DNA of 64,000 nt from Methylotenera sp. (GTDB lineage: Bacteria; Pseudomonadota; Gammaproteobacteria; Burkholderiales; Methylophilaceae), in the NCBI GenBank assembly GCA_021732405.1, contig JAKFVB010000036.1, positions 1 through 64,000 of the forward strand. The letters run 5' to 3'. The notes under the pieces are model-generated. The model ran no database searches. It saw only the letters and a program-made list of their open reading frames with translations, and was not told the DNA's origin. Of this stretch, positions 44,038-53,751 are shown one piece after another. Within the stretch, counting starts at the first letter, position 1. Each line of letters starts with the position of its first letter. The translations under genes were made by a program, and so were the position numbers.

Positions 44038-45054
44038 ATGAATAATATCACCAAAATAATTGCCGCTTTGGCATTGGCTTTACCCTTAACTGCTTTACCT
44101 TTAACTGTAAGTGCAGCAGATATTACCTTGCTGAACGTTTCATACGACCCAACACGGGAGCTTTACCAAGATTTTAACGCCGCGTTTAGTAAACATTGGC
44201 TAGAAAAAACGGGGGATAAAGTCACTGTTAAAACTTCGCATGGCGGCTCTGGCAAACAAGCCCGTGCGATTATTGATGGCTTGGATGCAGATGTAGCGAC
44301 GCTGGCGTTGGCTTATGACGTTGATCAATTGGCCGAAAAAGCGAAGTTAATCCCCAAAGATTGGCAAAAACGCTTACCGCACAATAGTTCGCCTTACACA
44401 TCGACGATTGTATTGTTGGTGCGTAAAGGCAATCCTAAAAATATCAAGGATTGGGATGATTTAATTAAACCTGGAGTTTCTGTGATTACGCCAAATCCAA
44501 AAACCTCAGGCGGTGCACGTTGGAATTATTTGGCAGCTTGGGCATTTGCACAGAAAAAATACGGCAATGATGAAGCAAAAACCAAAGAGTTTGTCGGCAA
44601 ATTACTGAAAAACGTACCAGTTTTAGATACTGGCGCGCGTGGCTCAACCACCACTTTTGTAGAGCGCGGCATTGGCGATGTATTACTGGCCTGGGAAAAC
44701 GAAGCATTTTTAGCGCAAAAAGAATTGGGTGTTGGCAGGTTTGAAATTGTTGTGCCGTCATTGTCTATTTTGGCTGAACCGCCCGTCACAGTTGTCGACA
44801 AATTTGCCAAAAAACATGGTACTGAAAAAGTCGCCAAAGCGTATTTGGATTATTTATACACAGAAGAAGGCCAAGAAATTGCCGCAAAAAACTACTACCG
44901 CCCTACTTTGCAATCGGTGGCGAGCAAATATGAATCGCAATTCCCCAAAGTAAAGTTAGTGACTATTGACGAAGCGTTTGGCGGCTGGGCAAAAGCACAG
45001 AAAGTACACTTTTCAGATGGCGGCACTTTTGACAGAGTTTATCAAAATAAATAG
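44038..45054 (+). CDS. sbp: Sulfate ABC transporter, substrate-binding protein
   Basis: Periplasmic sulfate/thiosulfate-binding protein. The 338 residues include a signal peptide (about 1-25, cleavage after VSA) and the family's mature start [22 protein letters not shown]. Other features are [29 protein letters not shown], and [17 protein letters not shown]. The anion-binding stretches look intact. Ten bases downstream begins the Mop gene region, and the operon continues to cysT, cysW and cysA. Confidence 0.95.
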   Translation: MNNITKIIAALALALPLTALPLTVSAADITLLNVSYDPTRELYQDFNAAFSKHWLEKTGDKVTVKTSHGGSGKQARAIIDGLDADVATLALAYDVDQLAEKAKLIPKDWQKRLPHNSSPYTSTIVLLVRKGNPKNIKDWDDLIKPGVSVITPNPKTSGGARWNYLAAWAFAQKKYGNDEAKTKEFVGKLLKNVPVLDTGARGSTTTFVERGIGDVLLAWENEAFLAQKELGVGRFEIVVPSLSILAEPPVTVVDKFAKKHGTEKVAKAYLDYLYTEEGQEIAAKNYYRPTLQSVASKYESQFPKVKLVTIDEAFGGWAKAQKVHFSDGGTFDRVYQNK

Positions 45055-45150
45055 GTAACCATTATGAATAAAGCAATTTCAACCATTCAATACCCCACAA
45101 ATACCCAATTACTGGGCTTAAGCACAAACAATATTAAAGGAGAAAAAGTC

Positions 45151-45369
45151 ATGGCATTAATCGCAATCAATGTACGCAATCAGTTGCGTGGCAACATCAA
45201 AGCAATCGTTTGGGGAGATGTTGTCTCAGAAATCGAAGTAGAAACAGCGGCAGGCAACGTCACTTCGGTGATTACAACACGCTCAATAAAAGAGTTAAAA
45301 CTAGAAATTGGCACAGAAGTTTTAGCATTGGTAAAAGCAACCGATGTATCGATTGCAAAATTAAATTAG
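45151..45369 (+). CDS. Mop/TOBE domain molybdate-binding protein
   Basis: Single TOBE (Mop) domain, 72 residues: MALIAINVRNQLRGNIKAIV, then SEIEVETAAGNVTSVITTRSIKELKLEIGTEVLALVKATDVSI. These bind molybdate or other oxyanions as small multimers. ATG 45151 has a perfect AAAGGAG eight bases upstream, so it is chosen over the in-frame ATG at 45064, which would add 29 unrelated residues. Its presence between sbp and cysT suggests oxyanion buffering linked to sulfate/molybdate discrimination; this is inference. Confidence 0.85.
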   Translation: MALIAINVRNQLRGNIKAIVWGDVVSEIEVETAAGNVTSVITTRSIKELKLEIGTEVLALVKATDVSIAKLN

Positions 45370-45441
45370 CTTATCAACCTGACCAACTAAAAATCAGGCA
45401 GCTTGCTTTAGTGCTGCCTGAGCGATACTTAAGTAAACAAT

Positions 45442-46290
45442 ATGCACAAAAAATACAGTAAAAACGCAAAACAAAACATACTTCCAGGTTTTAATTTATC
45501 TCTGGGATTTACAATTTTCTATCTCAGTTTGATTGTGCTGATTCCGCTTTCAGCCGCGTTTATCAAAACCACCGAATTGAGTTTCAGTGAGTTTTGGGCG
45601 GTGGTGAGCGCACCAAGAGTGGTCGCGTCTTATCAGTTAACGTTTGGCGCATCGTTAATTGGCGCGCTCATCAACGCAGTATTTGGCCTACTCACTGCAT
45701 GGGTTTTGGTGCGCTACACGTTTCCAGGCAAAAAGATAATTGATGCGCTGGTGGATTTGCCTTTTGCGTTGCCAACTGCGGTGGCGGGTATTGCTTTAAC
45801 CGCTGTGTATGCTGGCAATGGCTGGATTGGCCAATGGTTAGAACCGCTAGGCATTAAAGTCGCATTTACGCCCATCGGCGTAATTGTCGCCTTAACATTT
45901 ATTGGCCTGCCATTTGTGGTGCGCACTGTGCAACCAGTGCTGGAAGATTTGGAAGCTGAAACCGAAGAAGCAGCGGCTAGCTTAGGCGCGAATCGCTGGC
46001 AGACGTTTACAAAAATTATTTTCCCTGCTATTTGGCCAGCGTTATTGACAGGTTTTGCTTTGGCTTTTGCTAGGGCGATTGGTGAATATGGTTCAGTGAT
46101 TTTTATTGCGGGCAATGTGCCTTTTGTGTCTGAAATTACGCCGCTGATTATTATCACCAAGCTAGAACAATATGAGTACGCTAGCGCAACGGCGGTTGCG
46201 GTGGTGATGCTGGTGATTTCATTTTTGCTGCTATTCGCGATTAATGGCTTGCAGTGGTGGGTGAATCGCCGCGCCACTGCGCTTACTTAA
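45442..46290 (+). CDS. cysT: Sulfate ABC transporter permease CysT
   Basis: Inner-membrane permease of the CysTWA sulfate/thiosulfate importer. The 282-residue protein has about six hydrophobic helices and the EAA loop that docks to CysA, EEAAASLGANRWQTFTKI. The typical blocks DLPFALPTAVAGIALTAVY and GEYGSVIFIAGN are present. It begins 72 bases after the Mop gene and is followed by cysW after 37 bases. Confidence 0.95.
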   Translation: MHKKYSKNAKQNILPGFNLSLGFTIFYLSLIVLIPLSAAFIKTTELSFSEFWAVVSAPRVVASYQLTFGASLIGALINAVFGLLTAWVLVRYTFPGKKIIDALVDLPFALPTAVAGIALTAVYAGNGWIGQWLEPLGIKVAFTPIGVIVALTFIGLPFVVRTVQPVLEDLEAETEEAAASLGANRWQTFTKIIFPAIWPALLTGFALAFARAIGEYGSVIFIAGNVPFVSEITPLIIITKLEQYEYASATAVAVVMLVISFLLLFAINGLQWWVNRRATALT

Positions 46291-46327
46291 CACATTAATC
46301 ATAGGTAAAAAACAAAAGGAATAATCG

Positions 46328-47227
46328 ATGTCAATTTCAACCACACTACCTGCATCGCAATACAGCAACTATCAAAATAAAGTCGCTCGCAGTCGCGCCA
46401 CATCAGAGCCTGTGTGGGTGCGCTGGACTTTGATTGCCATTGTATTGTTATTTTTAACCTTGTTTTTAATCGTGCCGTTGGCGGCGGTTTTTACCGAAGC
46501 TTTACGCAAAGGTTTTGACACTTACATCACCGCATTAACCGACCCAGATGCGCTGTCATCTATCAAACTCACCTTAATCGCAGCCGCGATTGCGGTGCCG
46601 CTTAATTTGGTGTTTGGGGTTGCAGCGGCGTGGGCAATCGCTAAATTTGAGTTTCGTGGCAAAAGCATACTCATCACTTTAATTGATTTACCGTTTGCGG
46701 TTTCGCCTGTGATTGCAGGTTTGATTTATGTACTGATTTTTGGCTTACAAGGCTGGTTTGGTTCGACTTTGTTGGATCACGATATTAAAGTGATTTTTGC
46801 GATTCCTGGCATTGTGTTGGCGACTATTTTTGTCACCTTTCCGTTTGTTGCGCGCGAGCTGATTCCTTTAATGCAAGCGCAAGGCAAAGAGGAAGAAGAA
46901 GCAGGTTTAGTCCTAGGCGCATCAGGTTGGCAGATTCTGTGGCGCATCACGCTGCCGAATGTGAAATGGGGTTTGTTATACGGCGTAATTTTAACCAATG
47001 CGCGCGCTATGGGCGAGTTCGGCGCGGTGTCAGTGGTTTCTGGGCATATTCGCGGGTTAACTAACACACTGCCTTTGCACGTTGAAATTTTATATAACGA
47101 ATACAACTACGCAGCGGCTTTTGCGGTTGCTTCATTACTCGCCATATTAGCGCTGGTGACGCTGGTGCTGAAAAGCTTTGTGGAATGGAAAGTAGCTAGA
47201 GATGCCCAAATTAATGAAAAGTCTTGA
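46328..47227 (+). CDS. cysW: Sulfate ABC transporter permease CysW
   Basis: Second permease subunit, 299 residues. A polar N-terminal segment (about 1-30) precedes six helices. The EAA loop is EEEAGLVLGASGWQILWRI. DLPFAVSPVIAGLIYVL and GEFGAVSVVSGHIRG are family features. RBS AAAGGAAT lies 9 bases upstream. It pairs with CysT to form the membrane channel. Confidence 0.95.
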   Translation: MSISTTLPASQYSNYQNKVARSRATSEPVWVRWTLIAIVLLFLTLFLIVPLAAVFTEALRKGFDTYITALTDPDALSSIKLTLIAAAIAVPLNLVFGVAAAWAIAKFEFRGKSILITLIDLPFAVSPVIAGLIYVLIFGLQGWFGSTLLDHDIKVIFAIPGIVLATIFVTFPFVARELIPLMQAQGKEEEEAGLVLGASGWQILWRITLPNVKWGLLYGVILTNARAMGEFGAVSVVSGHIRGLTNTLPLHVEILYNEYNYAAAFAVASLLAILALVTLVLKSFVEWKVARDAQINEKS

Positions 47228-47293
47228 TAGTAAATACTAAGTTAAAAATACTTAACCATTAAAAATGATGAAAAAATGAAACTGGATTAAAAC

Positions 47294-48358
47294 ATGAGCA
47301 TTGAAATTAAAAATATCAGAAAAAACTTTGGCAGCTTTAGTGCACTAAACGACGTGAGTTTGGATGTACCCAGCGGCGAGTTAGTCGCTTTGCTTGGCCC
47401 ATCAGGTTGCGGCAAAACAACTTTGCTGCGCATTATTGCTGGGCTTGAAACGCCCGATTCGGGAAGTATTCATTTTCATGGTGCCGATGCGACTGCGCAA
47501 AAAGTGCGTGAGCGCGAAGTGGGTTTTGTGTTTCAACACTATGCGCTGTTCCGCCATATGACTGTGTTTGAAAATGTCGCATTTGGCTTGCGCGTGCGTC
47601 CCAAAGAAACACGCCCAACGGATGCTGAAATTAAAAGACGTGTGCATGAGTTGCTGGAATTAGTGCAATTGGATTGGCTGGCAGACCGTTACCCACCGCA
47701 ATTATCAGGTGGCCAACGCCAGCGTATTGCCTTGGCACGCGCACTGGCCGTTGAGCCAAAAGTGTTATTGCTGGATGAGCCGTTTGGTGCGCTGGATGCC
47801 AAAGTACGCAAAGAATTACGCCGTTGGTTACGCCGCCTGCATGATGAATTGCACATTACTAGTATTTTTGTGACGCATGACCAAGAAGAAGCGCTGGAAG
47901 TATCAGATCGCGTAGTCGTCATTAACAAAGGTCAAGTCGAGCAAATCGGATCACCGCAAGAAGTTTACGATAACCCTGTGTCACCTTTTGTTTACCAATT
48001 TTTGGGTAATGTGAATCAGTTTCATAGCCAAATTCATCAAGGTGAAGCCAATATTGGTGGCGTAGGCTTAAAAATTAACGCCCATCACGATACCAAACAT
48101 AGTGCAGGCTTAGCTTACGTGCGCCCGCATGATATTGAAATCCATAAAGTGCGCAATGGCGAAGCGCCTGCTTTTGAAGCTGTGATTCATTATATTCATG
48201 CCATTGGCCCACTGGTTAGGCTGGAATTACAGCGTGCCGACCAAGAAGATTTGATTGAAGCAGAACTGACGCAAGAACGCTTTCGCGAGTTAGGTTTAAT
48301 CCAAGGTCAAAATGTATTTGTGTACCCAAGAAATGTGCGCGTATTTTTAAACGCGTAA
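47294..48358 (+). CDS. cysA: Sulfate ABC transporter ATP-binding protein CysA
   Basis: Energises sulfate import. The 354-residue protein has Walker A GPSGCGKT, the Q-loop in [12 protein letters not shown], the signature [15 protein letters not shown], Walker [13 protein letters not shown] and the switch H in [12 protein letters not shown]-terminal regulatory TOBE-like domain (about 240-354) follows. It closes the operon and is followed by an 18-bp hairpin. Confidence 0.97.
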   Translation: MSIEIKNIRKNFGSFSALNDVSLDVPSGELVALLGPSGCGKTTLLRIIAGLETPDSGSIHFHGADATAQKVREREVGFVFQHYALFRHMTVFENVAFGLRVRPKETRPTDAEIKRRVHELLELVQLDWLADRYPPQLSGGQRQRIALARALAVEPKVLLLDEPFGALDAKVRKELRRWLRRLHDELHITSIFVTHDQEEALEVSDRVVVINKGQVEQIGSPQEVYDNPVSPFVYQFLGNVNQFHSQIHQGEANIGGVGLKINAHHDTKHSAGLAYVRPHDIEIHKVRNGEAPAFEAVIHYIHAIGPLVRLELQRADQEDLIEAELTQERFRELGLIQGQNVFVYPRNVRVFLNA

Positions 48359-48365
48359 ATAACTT

Positions 48366-48408
48366 AATGGCGCTGATTCAATACTTTACATATTGAATCA
48401 GCGCCATT
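48366..48408. terminator. 18-bp perfect hairpin between cysA and glgX
   Basis: AATGGCGCTGATTCAATA (48366-48383) and its exact complement (48391-48408) with a 7-base loop CTTTACA. It lies between convergent genes. There is no U-run, so it may terminate weakly or protect the 3' ends of the cys transcript. Confidence 0.65.
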
Positions 48409-48465
48409 GAGGATTTGAATAACTAATTTCTGGGCAAATTCAAATAGCTTGTTAGTCAAAGGTCT

Positions 48466-50535
48466 TTAGTTAGACTTAATTATTTCACCCTCATAAACAT
48501 AGATTGAGCGAGGCTGTAGTTGCAACTTATCATCTGATAAGCCTATATCTGTTGATAAAGTGCTATTGATTAAAGGCTTCCAATGATGCATATCACGACA
48601 TGGAATTTGCGCCTCTACAGCCACATGCGAAGCATTTATAAGTACCAATATAGATGGCTCATGTTTATTTGGCGGTGCAAATTTCACTATCATGGCTTTA
48701 TTATTAGGGTCTGCCCAGTGCTCACTGCTCATCGTTTCGCCATTTACGTTAAACCAAGTGACATCTGAATTACCATGTTCATTTAGCTTACCTGTTAAAA
48801 ATTCTACCCTAGATATTGCATTATGTTCTTTACGCAACTTTGCCAGCTCACCCACAAAATTGATTAAGCCATCATCGGCATTATCCCAATTGACCCAGCC
48901 AATTTCGTTATTTTGGCAATAGGTATTGTTATTGCCGCCTTGCGAGTTATTAAGTTCGTCTCCTGCCAACAGCATTGGCACACCTTGCGATAAAAATAAT
49001 GTTGCCAAGAAATTTCTTTTTTGTTGAGTGCGCAATGCGTTTATTTCTGCTGAATCGGTTTCACCCTCTGCACCGCAGTTCCAGCTACGGTTGTCGTTTG
49101 CACCATCTTTATTATCTTCGCCATTCGCTTCATTGTGTTTTTCGTTATAGCTCACCAAATCGTGCAGGGTAAAACCATCGTGCGCGGTAATAAAATTAAC
49201 GCTAGACCAAGGCCGGCGATGTTGTTCATTAAACAAATCGCTAGAAGCGGCAAATCGGCTTGAAAATTTAGCCAGCATACTTTCTTTGCCTGCCCAAAAT
49301 TCGCGCGTGACATCACGATAGTCGCCGTTCCATTCTGAAAAACCTGGTGGAAACGAACCCAACTGAAAACCACCTGGCCCTACATCCCATGGCTCTGCAA
49401 TTAATTTGCATTGGCTCAACACTGGGTCTTGCAGCATGGCATGAAATAAGGCGTGATCGCGGTTAAAGCCATGCTCATCGCGGCCTAGCGTTAGCGCTAA
49501 ATCAAACCTAAAACCATCAATACCATAAACGGTAGCCCACATGCGCAGGCTATCCATAATCATCTGCATCACCTTAGGGTGCGATGTATTCAATGCATTA
49601 CCACACCCCGTTAAATTGTCATAAAAGCGAGGGTTGCCAGGCAATTCTTTATAGTAGCTGAGGTTGTCGATACCTTTCCAAGAAAGTGTTGGCCCCAAAT
49701 GATTACCTTCACAAGTATGGTTGTACACCACATCTAAAATCACCTCTATGCCTGCCTCATGCAGGCTATCAACGGTTCTGGCAATTTCTTCTAACTCGCC
49801 CGATCCCATATAAGCAGGCTCTGGCGCAAAGTAAGATAAATTGTTATAGCCCCAGTAATTACTTAAATTTTTCTTTAGCAAGTAATCGTCTTGCGTAAAC
49901 GCATGAATTGGCAAAAGCTCAATAGCGGTCACGCCAATTTTTTGTAAATGGCTAATCAGGGCAGAATCACTTAAAGCAGCAAATGTGCCGCGAATATCCT
50001 GCGGAATTAGCGGATGTTGCATGGTTAAACCACGCACATGTGCTTCGTAAATCACACTTTTAGGCCAGCGAATATTGGGCTTGGGGGCTTTTGCTAATAT
50101 GGCACTATCAATGACTATGCCTTTGGGCATAAAAGCAGCGCTGTCGCGCTTATCCATCACCAAATCGGCATCGGCGGCATCACTTAATGTGTAGCCGTAT
50201 AATGAATCGTCCCACTTAATGGCGCCATGTAACTTTCTGGCATATGGGTCAAGCAATAATTTATTCGCGTTAAAGCGCTGTCCGTTGATTGGATCCCACG
50301 CGCCATCGACTCTGTAGCCATAACGCTGACCTGGCTTAATGCCCTCAAGATAGCCATGCCAGATACCATTTGTACATTCTTTTAAGGTGATACGTTCGGT
50401 TTCAGAGTGCCCATCTGCATCAAACAGACAAACCGTTACGCTGGTTGCATGATCTGAAAACAAGGCAAAGTTTGTGCCTTTACCATCAAAACTGGCACCT
50501 CTAGGATAGGGAGAGCCCTCTTTTAGCGTTGTCAT
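48466..50535 (-). CDS. glgX: Glycogen debranching enzyme GlgX
   Basis: Isoamylase-type enzyme that removes short branches from glycogen. The ATG at 50535 (AGGA upstream) gives 689 residues starting MTTLKEGSPYPRGASFDGKG. An in-frame start at 50589 would add an unrelated leader. The N-terminal CBM48 domain is at about 10-110 and the GH13 barrel follows with GFRFDLALTLG (nucleophile Asp), AEPWDVGPGG (acid Glu) and NFITAHDGFTLHDLV. No other glycogen gene is in the window. Confidence 0.95.
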   Translation of the reverse strand: MTTLKEGSPYPRGASFDGKGTNFALFSDHATSVTVCLFDADGHSETERITLKECTNGIWHGYLEGIKPGQRYGYRVDGAWDPINGQRFNANKLLLDPYARKLHGAIKWDDSLYGYTLSDAADADLVMDKRDSAAFMPKGIVIDSAILAKAPKPNIRWPKSVIYEAHVRGLTMQHPLIPQDIRGTFAALSDSALISHLQKIGVTAIELLPIHAFTQDDYLLKKNLSNYWGYNNLSYFAPEPAYMGSGELEEIARTVDSLHEAGIEVILDVVYNHTCEGNHLGPTLSWKGIDNLSYYKELPGNPRFYDNLTGCGNALNTSHPKVMQMIMDSLRMWATVYGIDGFRFDLALTLGRDEHGFNRDHALFHAMLQDPVLSQCKLIAEPWDVGPGGFQLGSFPPGFSEWNGDYRDVTREFWAGKESMLAKFSSRFAASSDLFNEQHRRPWSSVNFITAHDGFTLHDLVSYNEKHNEANGEDNKDGANDNRSWNCGAEGETDSAEINALRTQQKRNFLATLFLSQGVPMLLAGDELNNSQGGNNNTYCQNNEIGWVNWDNADDGLINFVGELAKLRKEHNAISRVEFLTGKLNEHGNSDVTWFNVNGETMSSEHWADPNNKAMIVKFAPPNKHEPSILVLINASHVAVEAQIPCRDMHHWKPLINSTLSTDIGLSDDKLQLQPRSIYVYEGEIIKSN

Positions 50536-50705
50536 TATTGCAGATCCTGTCAGAAAAAATGGTTGATATTTACGTATTTTAAATACCAACTGCCTATCTT
50601 AACTATCAGATAACAGACAATTTACTGTAGGAAAATTCTGACAACACGCAGTGTTACGGCTAATTTTCGTTGGGATTGATGAGCGCAAACTCAATACATG
50701 AATAC

Positions 50706-53507
50706 TTAATCGCCGCGTGAATGCCAAAATGACTCAAACGCTTCAGGCGTAGTCGGCTTTGAAAGTAAGTATCCTTGCGCATAATCGCAACCAGCATCTG
50801 CAAGCAAAGTATATTGCGCCTGCGTTTCTACGCCCTCTGCAATTACTTGCATACCAAGCTTATGCGCCATTAATATAATTGCCTCGCATAAACCAATATC
50901 ATTAGAATCGGTTGCCATATTTTTTACAAATGATTGGTCAATTTTAATGTAATCAATATCATATTTTTTTAAATAGGATAAAGACGAGTAACCCGTGCCA
51001 AAATCATCAATAGCCACTTGAATGCCTGCATCTCTAAATTTTAGCAATTTACTGGCCACGCTATCTGTTGCGTCAAGTAATGAGCTTTCCGTAATTTCTA
51101 CCACAATGCTGCCACCGGGCAGGCCCGTGTTTTCTAGGTGATGAATCCAAGTAAGGCTGGGGTTTTTAAATTGCACGGGGGATTTATTAATGCTGATTTG
51201 AAATGCTGGATGCAGCATCTCACGCCATTTTTTAACCTGCTGAATCGCCTCATGAAACACCCATTCGCCCAACTCATAAATAAGGCCTGTATCTTCAGCA
51301 ATCGGTATAAATTCGTTGGGGCTAATCAAGCCTAATTGTGGGTGGTGCCAGCGAATTAATGCTTCCGCCTTTAGAATTTTTCCCGTAGCCATTTCAATAA
51401 TAGGCTGATACACCAGCTTAAACTCATTTCGCTCCGCAGCGTGCCTAAGATCATTAGCCAAACGCATTCTAGATTGTGCAGCCACTTGCATAGATGGCGT
51501 AAAATAACTATAGCGATTGCGGCCCGCTGCTTTGGCAACGTACATCGCTTGATCAGCATTTTTTAATAAACTATCAAAATCAATGGCATCAGATGGATAC
51601 AAAGTAATACCAATACTGGCTGAAATATAAATAGGTTCTGCGCCCAGTTCAAAGGGCTTAATCAGTTGAGTCAGAATATTTTCAGCGATACGTTTTGAGT
51701 TTGTTATGCCATCCATTTCGCTTAAAAGAACCACAAATTCATCACCACCTAAGCGCGCGACTGTATCTGTCTCGCGTACACAGCCTTTTAAACGCACCGC
51801 TACTGCTTTCAACAAGTCATCACCCTTGTCATGGCCCATGGTGTCGTTCACTTCTTTAAAATGGTCTAGGTCTAAAAACATTACCGCCAGTGACAATCCT
51901 GTGCGCTCTAATTTTCTGATTTCTTGCTCTAGGCGATCTCTGAACATGCGGCGATTAGGCAAACTAGTCAACGCATCAAAGTTAGCTTGTTGCCAGATTA
52001 AATCTTCCGCTTGTTTTTGCTTACTAATATCGCGCACAATTCCCAGCACACTGCGCCTGCCACGAAACTCAACACGCGAGGCATGCAAATCCATCCAGAT
52101 AGACTGCTCACCACCTTTCATTAGAAACTCAGCCTGATAATGTTTTACTGGCTCTACATCATCACCAATGCGTAATAAAAATCGTTGATTCCACATATCT
52201 AAATACGCCGGCGCAACGACTTTCTCAAACGGCAAACCTACAAACTCTTCATAACTGTAACCCAGTATTTTTGGCAGAATAGGATTACAAAAAATAAAAC
52301 GGTAATCTTGCGCAACAAAAACACCATCTACCATCGCTTCTAACAAAGCACGCTGATTCGAATCACTCTCTCTTAAAGCTGCCTCAATTTTCTTAATATC
52401 ATTAATATCAGTGTGTGTGCCAACCACACGTTCAGATTTACCTTTTTCGGTAAAACTCACTACCTTGCCGCGACTAAGCACCCACTTATAATCACCATTT
52501 TTACAAAGAATACGATGCTCAACTGCATACCTCTGAGATTTACCAGTTATGTATTCTTTTAAGGATTTAAGTACATGGGGCAAATCTTCAGGATGTACTA
52601 ACTTCTCCCATTCAGTCACACTCGCGATAAGCTCATCCTCATCGTAACCTAACATTTCTTTCCACTGGCTTGAGTAAGTGACTTCTTTCGTCATTACGTT
52701 CCAATCCCAAACACCATCACGCGCGCCATCCAGTGCAAACTTCCAGCGCTCTTCATTCAAGCGGATGGCATCTAATAATTTAATATCTTTTAATACTAAT
52801 CGGCGCGTTAAAAAAACACCTATCGCCATCAATACAATCGTCAAAGCAATCATAAAAGTGACAATTAATGTCTGCGCCTTGCGAGATGCATCGCCGAGTG
52901 CATTAGAAAATGCATCTTCTACGGGCGTTAATTGAAAATTGATTTGATTCACTTGCGCGATAAGCTGATTGACCTTTTCTTGATTCGCATCACCACCAGC
53001 AATATGGCGGTGCATCTGTTCCACCAGCTCAACAATCTGCTCTATCATCTGGTCGCCCTGCTCCCAGTGCTCAATAGAGGGTTTCATTAAACTAGTATGT
53101 TGAAAGTTCAGAAACAACGTCACCATGCCAGAAACGTCGTCAGGGTTATTCTTGGCCTTAATAAATGCGTTATTAGCTTGCATAATATTAGGCTTAGATT
53201 TTTGCAAGGCCAAACGCGCAACTTTGTCTTGCAGGGGCACTTCTATCTCAAGTAAAAATTGCTGATAATCTAATTCAGCATGTGTTTCAGCATATCGATT
53301 TAAATGATAGATAGATTCTTTTTGCGATTTTGACCAAAAGCTTTCACCACTCACATAAGCCCTCACTGCAGACAACGCGCTCATGCTTACAACGCCAAGA
53401 AACAGTAAAAGCGCCACAATAAAACAAAATGGCCAGATAGTTTGTATCAGCTGCTTACTTACCGCAGTAATATTAAATAGTTGAATAAGTGATTTTTTAA
53501 TATTCAT
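50706..53507 (-). CDS. PAS-GGDEF-EAL cyclic-di-GMP signalling protein
   Basis: Membrane sensor of 933 residues that can in principle make and break c-di-GMP. A TM helix lies near residues 25-48, a helical periplasmic sensor follows to about 212, and a second TM is at about 213-235. Two PAS/PAC units follow (about 245-375 and 385-505). The GGDEF domain has the intact motif at 587-591 (RLGGDEF) and the EAL domain at 715-717 (KAEALIRW), followed by DFGTGYSSLSYLKKYDIDYIKID. Both catalytic motifs look intact; which activity dominates is unknown. Transcribed alone. Confidence 0.94.
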   Translation of the reverse strand: MNIKKSLIQLFNITAVSKQLIQTIWPFCFIVALLLFLGVVSMSALSAVRAYVSGESFWSKSQKESIYHLNRYAETHAELDYQQFLLEIEVPLQDKVARLALQKSKPNIMQANNAFIKAKNNPDDVSGMVTLFLNFQHTSLMKPSIEHWEQGDQMIEQIVELVEQMHRHIAGGDANQEKVNQLIAQVNQINFQLTPVEDAFSNALGDASRKAQTLIVTFMIALTIVLMAIGVFLTRRLVLKDIKLLDAIRLNEERWKFALDGARDGVWDWNVMTKEVTYSSQWKEMLGYDEDELIASVTEWEKLVHPEDLPHVLKSLKEYITGKSQRYAVEHRILCKNGDYKWVLSRGKVVSFTEKGKSERVVGTHTDINDIKKIEAALRESDSNQRALLEAMVDGVFVAQDYRFIFCNPILPKILGYSYEEFVGLPFEKVVAPAYLDMWNQRFLLRIGDDVEPVKHYQAEFLMKGGEQSIWMDLHASRVEFRGRRSVLGIVRDISKQKQAEDLIWQQANFDALTSLPNRRMFRDRLEQEIRKLERTGLSLAVMFLDLDHFKEVNDTMGHDKGDDLLKAVAVRLKGCVRETDTVARLGGDEFVVLLSEMDGITNSKRIAENILTQLIKPFELGAEPIYISASIGITLYPSDAIDFDSLLKNADQAMYVAKAAGRNRYSYFTPSMQVAAQSRMRLANDLRHAAERNEFKLVYQPIIEMATGKILKAEALIRWHHPQLGLISPNEFIPIAEDTGLIYELGEWVFHEAIQQVKKWREMLHPAFQISINKSPVQFKNPSLTWIHHLENTGLPGGSIVVEITESSLLDATDSVASKLLKFRDAGIQVAIDDFGTGYSSLSYLKKYDIDYIKIDQSFVKNMATDSNDIGLCEAIILMAHKLGMQVIAEGVETQAQYTLLADAGCDYAQGYLLSKPTTPEAFESFWHSRGD

Positions 53508-53580
53508 CGATTTAAAAAATTATTTTGTTGTAGTTATTTAATTATTATCCGCCATCAAATTTAACACAATATTCCATTTG

Positions 53581-53745
53581 GTATCAATTAGGATACACTT
53601 CATGCGTCGTTGAGCGAGATGAAGTACAAGGCGCACACAACGCAGCAACTGAGATAGTATGGGTTATACAGCGAGGTTGCGAGTAGCGCGCAACGCCGTA
53701 ATTCGCTCGCGTAGACACTATTGCGTCTATCCTTAGCTGAGTTAA
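53581..53745. other. Structured intergenic element between the signalling gene and recQ
   Basis: About 165 bases of GC-richer sequence in an AT-rich gap. It contains GTATC-N6-GATAC (53581-53596), GTTGCG/CGCAAC (53676-53694) and TAGAC-N8-GTCTA (53712-53729). No open frame or protein family is evident. It may be a dispersed intergenic repeat or a small RNA; only a genome-wide comparison can tell. Confidence 0.45.
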
Positions 53746-53751
53746 TCATGA

